A stretch of 64,000 nt of DNA from Cafeteria roenbergensis (taxonomy: Eukaryota; Sar; Bigyra; Bicosoecida; Cafeteriaceae): positions 372,001 to 436,000 of the forward strand of contig VLTN01000025.1 in assembly GCA_008330645.1 (NCBI GenBank), in the 5' to 3' direction. The translations under genes and the position numbers were made by a program. Shown here piece by piece: positions 49,264 through 57,375 of this stretch. Every line of letters begins with the position of its first letter. Within the stretch, counting starts at the first letter, position 1. Below the pieces are notes generated by a model, which saw only the letters and a list, made by a program, of their open reading frames with translations, did not search any database and was not told where the DNA came from.

Positions 49264-49894
49264 ACCCCTCCGTGATGCCCGCCTCCCGCCCGCGTGCGGA
49301 CCGTCCCCGGCCATGGTCCCCGCCGCAACACCCACCCCCACTCCTCCCTGAATCTGCGTGTAGCGAAGAGAGGGCATCTTGTGCGTGTGCTGTGTTTCTT
49401 TCCCCAACCTCCCCTTCCCCCCCCCCCTGCTTGCTTTGGGGGGCGCGCCTCCCCGGAACGGGCGCCCGCCCCGCAGCCTTGCGGGGGGCCCTGACTGGCG
49501 GCCGCTCCCCGTAGCCGCCGGGCCTGTCCCCGTCGTTTCACTGCGCCGGCGGGGGCGAGGGGCCCGGCGGCTGCGTTGCGAGGGTGGTGCGACCGTGTGC
49601 GACCGCGTGCTCCGTTTGCCTGAGTGCCCGCGTCTGTTCCGCGCCCGCCCCCCGCCCCCGCAATGAGCTGCACTGCATGCCCGTGGAGGCGCGCCGCGCC
49701 ACGCGCCGCGCGCTCACCCTTCGCTGTGGGTCTCAATGCGGCTGCGCAAAAACTCGAAGAAACAAACAAAACGCAAATGGACGCGATGCTGGCCCGCGCC
49801 GGCAGAGCCGCTGGGCCGATCGCGAACGGTGAGCGACGTCCTCAACAGCCAGGCGGGTCCACCTGCGGAGGCGCGATCGGGAGCGCGCGAGGCA
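49264..49894. other. Intergenic region between giant gene and WW-kinase gene
   Basis: 631 bases without a recognised gene. It should hold the 3' UTR of the giant gene and the promoter and 5' UTR of the kinase gene. C-rich runs occur near 49414-49432. An A-rich patch (about 49747-49778) precedes an ATG at 49777 that could be an alternative kinase start. I see no clear poly(A) signal, TATA-like box or RNA gene. Confidence 0.5.
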
Positions 49895-52800
49895 ATGGCG
49901 GATCGCGTAAGCAGCGGCGCGCGCCCGCGGGCCGTCTTGGGGGGAGCGCTGGGGGCGCGCGAGCGGCGTCAGCCGCGCCCGAGCCTGCGCTGGGCGCAGT
50001 CCGGCCGGACGGGAACACCGCCGCCAGCGCGTGCGTCTGTGCAATCCGCGACCGCCCGGCCAGCCCGTTCCCGGCCCGCTCTCCGTGCCTGCAGGAGGAC
50101 GAGATTTCGGCGCAGCTGCCCGGGGCCTGGACGGCCGTGTGGGACGACAACGAGAGGGTGAGCGCGCGTGTGACCCACTTGGCTCTCCCATCGCGAACGG
50201 GTTGGCACGCGAGCCTGCGGGTCTCGCCCCAGTCTGGGCCGCGAGCGCTTCCCCGGTGGCCTGCCTGGCCCCTCCGTGCCCGCGGCGGGGGCAAGCCCTC
50301 TTCGCCCCGCCGCCTGCTACTGCGACGCGCGCGCCTCGATCGCACGAGGATCGCGAGCAGCACCAAGTTGCCCGATGCTGCTCGTGCGCGCTTGCGCCTC
50401 AGCTGGCCCGCGAGCCACGCATCCCCCCAGTGAGCCGCCCCTGGAACACGCGCTCGCAGGACTACTACTTTTGGAACACGGAGACGGACGATGGTGGGTC
50501 ACGCTCCGGAGTTGTCGGCGTGGCTGCCTTGCGGAGCAGACAAACCCGCGCGGCTGCCTTGCGTCCGCAGGCTAATCTGCCTTGCCCGACGCGCCTCTCC
50601 CCCCCCCTGCTGCCGCTTGCGCGCTGCCACCCGACCGCGTGCCGCAGTGACCTGGGACGACCCGCGCAAGCCGAAGCGCGAGCCCACCGTCGCCCTTCCC
50701 AAGGGCTGGGAGGAGGTTGTGGACGACAAGACTGGAGGTGAGCAGTTGATGCCCGCTTCGCCATCACGCTGGCGGAGGCGGGGGGACGCTCTCGTCCCCT
50801 CCCACGCGCGCGCGCTGTCCCTATTGCTCTCGCTTTGGCGCCCCGCCTTCCCCCTGCTTGCCACTCGGGTTCGGCGGCTGCGAGCCCGCGTCCTCGGCAC
50901 GCGCCGCACGGGCCTGCGGGTTTGCGGCGCCCCGCGGCCGAACGAAACCACTGCTCGAAGAGCAGCAGCAACGCCTCCTTCCAACCCCACCCGCCCCTTA
51001 GCTCGAGTGGCGTGCTTCCCTGCGACTCCGCAGACATCTTCTACTGGCACCCCGAATCGGACACGACCCAGTGGGAGGTCCCAACCGAGGCCGACACGCC
51101 GGTCAAGCATGCGAGCAAGGCTGCCCCAGCTGGCGGCGCCAGCAAGAAGAAGCGTGGCGTCATCATGGCCGAGTCGTACGACGTCGCCGAGGCTGGCTGG
51201 AAGCCGCCCGTGTTCAAGAAGGCCGTCGCCTCCGTGGCTACGATCAAGAAGGCCATCGCGGAGGCAGGCTTCATCTTCGCCGGGCTCGGCGCCACCGAAA
51301 TCGAGCAGGTCGTCAACGCGTTCAAGCCAACGCCCGTTGCCGCTGGCGAGGAGATCATCAAGCAGGGCGACAAGGGCGACGCCTTTTACATTGTCGAAAA
51401 GGGCGACTTTGACATTCTCGTCAACGGCACCAAGGTGGCAACGCGCGGAGCCGGCGACTACTTTGGCGAGCTCGCCCTCATGTACAACGCGCCTCGTGCA
51501 GCCTCGGTGGTGGCATCGGTCGCCTCCTCCGTCTTTGCCCTCGACCGTATGACCTTCCGTCACATGGTCGCCTCCAGCCGCGAGGACCAGCTGGCCGCCA
51601 TCCTCAAGGGCCTCCGCGAGGTGCCGCTGCTCGCCAAGCTCACCGACGAGCAGATCGACCGCGTCGCTGACGCCGTGCAGATCATCGACTTCAAGCCGCA
51701 CGACGTGATCATCCGCAAGGGCGAGGCCGGTGACAAGGCGTCCACCTTTTACATGGTCAAGAGCGGTGACGTCATCTGCACGGACATTGGCTCCGGTGAC
51801 AAGAAGCTCGACGACGTCAAGCTTGGCGCCGGCGCCTACTTCGGCGAGCGCGCCCTGCTCAAGGACGAGCCGCGCGCTGCCAACGTGTCGGCCGTGACCA
51901 AGACCGTGTGCATGACCCTCAACCGCCGCGCCTTCAACAACCTCCTCGGCCCCCTCCAGGAGGTGCTGGACAACAACCTCAACCTGCGCGTCCTCTCCTC
52001 CATCCCCATGTTCGGCCGCCTCTCCCACAAGGAGAAGGACGCCGTCGTGTCCTCCTTCCGCGCCGTGCGCCTCGCCGCTGGCAAGGCCGTCGCTGCCAAG
52101 GGCGCCCCCCTCAGCGGCTTCTTCGTCGTCAAGAGCGGCTCCGTCCGCGTCGCGTCGAGCGGCGCCAGCATCGAGACGATCTCGCCGGGCGGCTACTTCG
52201 GCAAGGACGCGCTCCGCACCTCCACCGCGTCTCCCTACGACTACACTGCCGCCGAGGATGGCACGGAGCTCTTCACCATCGACAAGCCCACATTTGAGAA
52301 GGTGGTCGGCGCCACCATGGTCACCGTGGAGGCGCGCACTGCCGCCGAGGTGGAGGCCGCCAACGCCGCCGACTCGGGGCCAAGCGGCGCCGAAGCGGCT
52401 GCCGCGTCCGGCGCCGGCGGCTCCAGTGCCTCTGGCGTCCCCGTCCCGGCCTTCCAGAGCTCCCTGGCCCTCCGCGACCTCGAGATCATCCGCACCCTTG
52501 GCGCCGGCACCTTTGGCCGCGTCAAGCTCGTGCGCCACCGCCCCACCAACGCCGCGTACGCCCTCAAGGTGTTGCAAAAGGCCCAGATCGTCGCCTACGG
52601 GCAGCAGAAGAACGTGATGAACGAGCGCAACGTCATGTGCATGGTCAACCACCCCTTCGTGCTCAAGCTCTGCGCCACCTACAAGGACCGCAACTGCCTC
52701 TTCATGCTCCTCGAGCTCGTGCAGGGCGGCGAGCTCTTCTCCCTGCTCGCCAACCAGGAGACCGGCTACCTCCCGGCCGACGAGGCGCGCTTCTACGCCG

Positions 52801-53420
52801 CGTGCGTCGTCTCCGGCCTCGAGGCCCTCCACAGCAAGAGCATCCTCTACCGCGACCTCAAGCCCGAGAACATGCTCATTGACGCGCAGGGCTACATCAA
52901 GATCGTCGACATGGGCTTCGCCAAGGTGGTGGCCGACCGCACCTACACCCTCTGCGGCACCCCGGAGTACCTCGCTCCTGAGCTGGTGTACGGCAAGGGC
53001 CACAACAAGGGCGTCGACTACTGGGCCGTCGGTGTCCTCATCTACGAAATGCTCTGCGGCTCCTCCCCCTTCGCCGACGAGTCCAACGACCAGATGAAGA
53101 TCTGCAAGAAGATTGTCAAGGGCCGCTACACCTACCCCGGCTGGATGCGCGACCGCGACGCAAAGGACGTCGTAAACAAGCTCCTCACCCAGAAGGTCAC
53201 GTCCCGCCTTGGGTGCAAGCGCGGCGGCGTCGCCGACGTCAAGGGCCACCGCTGGTTCCGCGGCGTCGACTGGGACGCCCTCGAGGCCAAGCGCATCGCC
53301 GCTCCCTGGGTGCCCCCCCTCAAGGACCCCTTTGACGCCTCTCACTTTGACCCGTACGATGAGGACGACGAGGTGGAGCCGTACGTCGACGACGGCTCCG
53401 CGTGGGAGGCGGACTTCTGA
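49895..53420 (+). CDS. Cyclic-nucleotide-dependent protein kinase (PKG-like) with two N-terminal WW domains
   Basis: Proposed exons are 49895-49906, 50095-50157, 50460-50493, 50648-50737 and 51034-53420, giving 861 residues. WW1 is residues 12-43 (LPGAW, DYYFWN, VTWDDP); WW2 is 53-83 (LPKGW, DIFYWH, TTQWEVP). Three cyclic-nucleotide-binding (CNB) domains follow, with phosphate-binding cassettes at F210 (FGELALMYNAPRAA), F336 (FGERALLKDEPRAA) and F455 (FGKDALRTSTASPY, degenerate). The AGC kinase domain starts near D548: GAGTFGRV, K578, RDLKPEN with D674, DMG (instead of DFG) with D692, T705 in TLCGTPEY. In the first two cassettes Ala occupies the place where PKG usually has Thr or Ser, suggesting cAMP or another ligand rather than cGMP. 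The last four exons are phase-consistent. The first (M-A-D-R) is my choice; starts at 49777 (unspliced into exon 2) or 49736 (spliced at 49829) are alternatives. Confidence 0.9.
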
Positions 53421-54851
53421 GCGCCGCGCGACGCCGTTGCCACGCCCTCAGCTCTTCCCCTCCCCCTCCTCGCTTCCGTTTTGCCCGTCCGCCAGCCAGG
53501 CTGCTTCACATGCGGACGTTCTCGGTTCGCTGCCCCTTGCTCACAATCCAGGGCAAAGGGCTCCCCCCCCAGCGCCAGCAGCGGAACGAGCTTGCGACAT
53601 TTGGTGCACCTGGCCGGTCTTGCGCGCTGGCGCTGCCCGCAGCCAGCGGCATGCCGGCGTGACTTGACTGCCACCACTTGCCTCCACCTCCCCCACCCCC
53701 TCAATGTTCCTCGTCAATCGCCAATTCTCTGCCTCTCATCTGCGACAGCGCCTCGTCGCGCTTGGCCGGTTGGCACCTTCATCCGTTGTCAAGCCAGCAA
53801 CTTTCCCTCAACGCGCGGAGGCGGGCCTCCCACCCAAGAGTGTCCAGAAGCTTGGTGCACTTTGTGTGTGTGTGTGTCTGTGTGTGTTGCGGGCCAGGAG
53901 CTTGCGGCTTCCCGCCTCTTGCCTTCCTTCCACCGATCCAGATCTCCCCAGCGCCCTATCGACCATCTCCTCGCCACGCATGCTTGGCCCGAATCGTGGA
54001 GCCTCGAGCAAACGTGCCGCCCCCGGTTTTGCACTCGTCCGTTTGCGGTCCTGCTTTGCACGACATCTTCTGCGCTGGTCTCATGCCGCTCGCGATGCGC
54101 TCAGTACCGGTGACATTCGAGCCCCGTGTGGGGTTCAGACGCACCCCTCGTGGTCCCCAATAGGGAGCGGCTGGCCTGCTTGCGAGTTGCTGCCTGGAAC
54201 CGTTTGCATTTTCTGCTCCGTGTATCACAATGGTGGTGCGCCAAGACACCTCGCGATCCCACCATAGTCGCAAAGCACGTTGTTTATTCCTCTTTCGTTG
54301 CTTCCAGCATCGAGTGTGCAAATTGGGGCAGTGACTGCAAGGGCGAAACGTGTGGATGCGCTCTCTCCTGGAGATACGCATTTGGCTCGTCGAAACAGTG
54401 TCGTGGATATCATGATCACCGCAGCTCGCCGACATTTGCAAGTTGGGGGGATCGGGAGACAGAATCCATCAACTTCACGATTTCAGCACGATTACCATTT
54501 TGCAATGCGCCTGCGCCCCCGTGGTCAAATGCCAGCAGTGCAAATGGCATACATCAGCGCTGTCGGCAGGTTTGGCTTTGCTCTGCCGCGGGTTCAAGAT
54601 GCCCAGGCAAAAGTACCCCCCCACACGCAACGCTTTGTCGCTACGATTGCGAGCTGGAGGCCAGTTTGCTTCCTCCAGCCTGCTGCCGCAGCAGACCTGC
54701 CGGTCCCGCACCGCTGGGCTAGTCGGCATTCCACGCTTTGGGGGGCTGCTGAGCAGTAGTGCGCGCAAAGTCCGCCGAGGGCAGCGCGTGTGTGAAAGCT
54801 CTTCGCTCAGGCCGCAAGCCACACGACCGCAGAGGCATCCGTTCGGCGCTC
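53421..54851. other. Intergenic region between convergent kinase and RPAIN-like genes
   Basis: 1,431 bases with no convincing gene on either strand. It must hold the 3' ends of both flanking transcripts. A TG tract lies at 53863-53888. From about 54090 to 54560 the G+C content falls: the 60 bases from 54241 are 50% G+C by count, against a much richer surrounding. I found no tRNA, rRNA or snRNA I could defend. Confidence 0.6.
53863..53888. repeat. (TG)n microsatellite
   Basis: Alternating T and G with one C interruption, between convergent genes. Probably in or near the 3' UTR of the kinase gene. Confidence 0.9.
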
Positions 54852-55889
54852 TCACGAAACGATTTCGCTCCAGCCGCAGGCAGGACAGCCAAGAACAAGC
54901 GTCTGCCCTGCGCAAGTCGACTGCACGCGGCCAACGAAGGCGACGCCCCCCGGACATGCGGGCGACGCAGGCTCGTGGGCTGCAGCTGCACACATGAGAA
55001 GCGCCGGCAAGTGCTCCGGCCCTGCGCCAGCGCTCGTGTCAAACCTGAGCCCGCAGCCTGGCGCCGTGCACAGAACAACCCTGCCAATGGCATGGAACGC
55101 CGTTGGGTGCATGCAAGCCGGGCAGGGGCAGCCGACGGGCACCATCGAGCCCGGCTGAAACGGTGACGGTGCCATCGCGTGCGGCTTTGCCGAGGTGCCG
55201 CCGCTTCCAGCCGCCGCAGCAGCACAGTGGGCGCCAGCAGCGCCGTCAACGTCAAGGTCGTCATCGTCATCGTCATCGTTGTCACTGTCTGACGCCAACT
55301 CCCCGAGAGCGCCAACAGCGCTCGACCACGGCTGGTTGCCGGTCCACCCACCCGCTCCTGCCGGGGCGTCCGCAACTAATCGCTCCAACGAGGCTGCCAT
55401 CTCGTCCTCGTGCTGCTGGTGCGCCTCCGCCTGCCGAAGCAACGCACGCTCTTGGTCCAAGAGCTCAACCTCCAGGCCGTGCAAGCACTGCGCGATCAGC
55501 AGGTCGATGTCCTCCTCTGCTCCAGGCTGTCCGGCGGCGAGCGCGGCGGCAGCACCTCTCGCGCTCACCGGCGCCGAGTGCCCGCTGGAAGGCGGAGCCC
55601 CGCTAGACGACGCGTACTGGGCTGCCAGCCCGGCGGGGCGCGCGCTGGGCATGCCGGGTGCACCCCAAGGCGTGCACGCAGGTCGCAGCGCCGCTCGCAG
55701 CGCGCTGCGGAGCTCCTCTGCGGCCCCCGGTGCCCGCCGGCGAGCCGCGTGAACAAGGGCCGCCCGCTTTGTCCGCATAGCCTCCATGCACCGCATCGTG
55801 CGCCTCTGCTGGCTGTCGTGCAGCGACCGAAACCCGGTGCTGTGGAATGTGCTGGCGCGTTCGGCCAGGCTCGCCTGGGCCTCGCTCAT
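54852..55889 (-). CDS. RPAIN: RPA-interacting protein homologue (RPAIN)
   Basis: 345 residues, unspliced, from the ATG at 55889 to TGA at 54852. Three parts match the RPAIN family as I know it. An N-terminal basic helix (RTMRCMEAMRTKRAALVHAA) is like the R-x-R-C-x-E-R-M-R-x-x-R segment of human RPAIN. The acidic middle helix reads EEDIDLLIAQCLHGLEVELL then DQERALL. The C-terminal zinc finger has CPCPAC, V-V-L-C then CGLRF, and a last C-P-A-C-G-W-S-E-I-V. RPAIN carries replication protein A into the nucleus. An acidic run (DSDNDDDDDDDLDVD) lies before the finger. The frame extends upstream to an ATG at 56063, but the downstream ATG starts closer to the conserved helix, so I prefer it. Confidence 0.85.
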   Translation of the reverse strand: MSEAQASLAERASTFHSTGFRSLHDSQQRRTMRCMEAMRTKRAALVHAARRRAPGAAEELRSALRAALRPACTPWGAPGMPSARPAGLAAQYASSSGAPPSSGHSAPVSARGAAAALAAGQPGAEEDIDLLIAQCLHGLEVELLDQERALLRQAEAHQQHEDEMAASLERLVADAPAGAGGWTGNQPWSSAVGALGELASDSDNDDDDDDDLDVDGAAGAHCAAAAAGSGGTSAKPHAMAPSPFQPGSMVPVGCPCPACMHPTAFHAIGRVVLCTAPGCGLRFDTSAGAGPEHLPALLMCAAAAHEPASPACPGGVAFVGRVQSTCAGQTLVLGCPACGWSEIVS

Positions 55890-56235
55890 GGCGCTTCCCT
55901 GCGCGGCCCCGGCCGCGACGCGCGGGGCGGAGCGGCGGCCTGCCGGTCGCCGTGCAGTGCGCGGCGTGCTCACGCCTTGGGCGCAGCGGATATGCTGTGC
56001 GTGTGCCGCAGTTTTCTTGCCGGCCAGCTCTGCAGCGTCGGGCGGCGATTTCAAACAATGCACATGGCAGTTTCGAGGCGCGTTCTCCGTCGCTGCACCC
56101 CCCCCCCCCCCAATGCCAGACTACACGCACACACAAACGAGATGCAGTCGAAACACGCAGGGCGCCATCGGGACACACATTGCGGGCGGAGCGGCGGCAT
56201 CCGGCCCGGGCGGCGCCGGGGCGGGCACCGCGCGC
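55890..56235. other. Intergenic region between NNF1 and RPAIN-like genes
   Basis: 346 bases holding the NNF1 3' UTR and the RPAIN promoter. A C-run of about 13-16 bases lies near 56098-56112. Nothing else is recognised. Confidence 0.5.
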
Positions 56236-57142
56236 TCAGGCCGTCCCGGGCGCTGCCGCGGCCGCCGTCGCCGCCTCCCGCTCCTTCTGGAACTCCTCAG
56301 CCACCTCTCCGGCCTCCTCCAGCGCCCGCACACTGTCCTTCGCCCCCGACGAGATTGTGCGGACTTCGGAGTCCATGGCGGCAACCTCCGCCTCCAGGGC
56401 CTCGTTGCCAGCCTCCAGCTGCGGACAGGCAAGCACGCATGCACGCGGGTTAGCGGCGTCAGCCGGTGGGGCTGGGTGGCGGGGCAGTGTGGGACGGGGG
56501 GGGGGGGGAGCAGTCGCTCGGCCGGAGCACGTTTGGCGCCCGGCGGCGCTGCGAGGCGGCAGCTCTCGCGACCGAAGCCAGCCGCGCGCCCCCGCTTTCT
56601 CACTTCCTCCAGGGATGCCTTGAGTGTTTTCGCCTGCTGCAACAACCGCTCGCGGAGGATGTGGTTCGCAAGCAAGCGGGGCGCGTTCTCCGAGGCAGCG
56701 GGCACCGCGAGGCCGGACGGCCGCCCTGCGCTGCCTGCCTTGCCAGCGACGAGCTCATCCAGCAGGTTCAGCTTGGCAGCCACGTCAGCGGACGCGCAAA
56801 TCGTCTCGAACTCCGCCTGCGCCCGCAATCACGAGGTGGGGCACGGCATGCGATTGCGCGCAGGCCATAGTGCGCGGTAGCAACCGGCGCAGTCTTGCCG
56901 TCCCAGCAGCGCTGTTGCGGCGCCCTCACCTCCACATTCTTCCGGAGGGTGTCAAGCACCCCGATTCCAAGCTCGTCAACCGCGGCTTGGTGCTTGCGGG
57001 CGATGGTGGGCAGCGCCTGGTGGAACGTGGACAGCTCCACCGTCCTGAAGCACTCGTCCAGGGCCTTGCTGAGAGTGTCCCTCAGGCGGCGCATCCGCAC
57101 GCCCTCCCCAGCGCGGCTGTCCCCGGCTGCAGCCTGAGCCAT
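56236..57142 (-). CDS. PMF1: Kinetochore MIS12-complex subunit NNF1/PMF1
   Basis: Three exons on the minus strand, 57142-56930, 56816-56604 and 56418-56236, all joined in phase 0. They give 202 residues, close to human PMF1 (205). Donors are GTGAGG and GTGAGA, acceptors GCGCAG and CCGCAG. Residues 1-71 hold a helical head (RLRDTLSKALDECF, STFHQALPTIA, GVLDTLRKNVE). Exon 2 continues AEFETICASAD then AKLNLLDELV, which parallels human E-E-I-S-D-I and L-N-A-L-D-K-I-V, and the RPSG motif follows. The rest is coiled coil (LRERLLQQAKTLKASLEE; LEAGNEALEAEVAAMDSEV). In animals and yeast this subunit pairs with MIS12/Mtw1 and links centromeric chromatin to the Ndc80 complex. An in-frame ATG at 57355 would add 71 Pro/Arg-rich residues. 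Confidence 0.87.
56496..56508. repeat. Poly(G) run in NNF1 intron 2
   Basis: Thirteen G in a row on the plus strand, inside the 185-base intron 56419-56603. As transcribed, the intron carries poly(C). Confidence 0.9.
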
Positions 57143-57375
57143 CGTGGCCAAGCGAGTCGGGCTGCCGAGTGTCGGGGATGTCCGTGGGCGGGCAACTGTC
57201 GGCAGAGCTTCCAACGGCGCGCAAGGCCGCTTCGGCGCTGGCGGCTGCAATACCGCGGCTGGAGGTTCACGCGTCCCCCCCTCCTCCCGCCCAGAAGCGA
57301 GTGCACGGGCAACAGGACAATGCAGCGTTGGGTCACGCGGGCGGTTGACGGCCATGGGGCAGAGGCGCGCAGCAC

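Noticed and set aside
50499-53345. Long minus-strand frame opposite the kinase gene
   Set aside because: Antisense to an unmistakable CNB/kinase reading frame. It is a composition shadow and has no recognisable domain.
54105-54165. tRNA-like stretch with a CCCCGTGTGGGG hairpin and GGTTC
   Set aside because: The stems do not complete a cloverleaf on either strand and no anticodon arm could be placed.
54405-54440. Resemblance to the U1 snRNA segment ATACCATGATCAC
   Set aside because: Only about ten bases match, the U1 5' end that pairs with the donor site is absent, and no Sm site follows.
56121-56235. Read-through of NNF1 exon 2 into intron 2 down to 56121
   Set aside because: The Pro/Arg-rich tail is intron sequence. 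Splicing to 56418 continues the coiled coil in phase and gives the expected family length.
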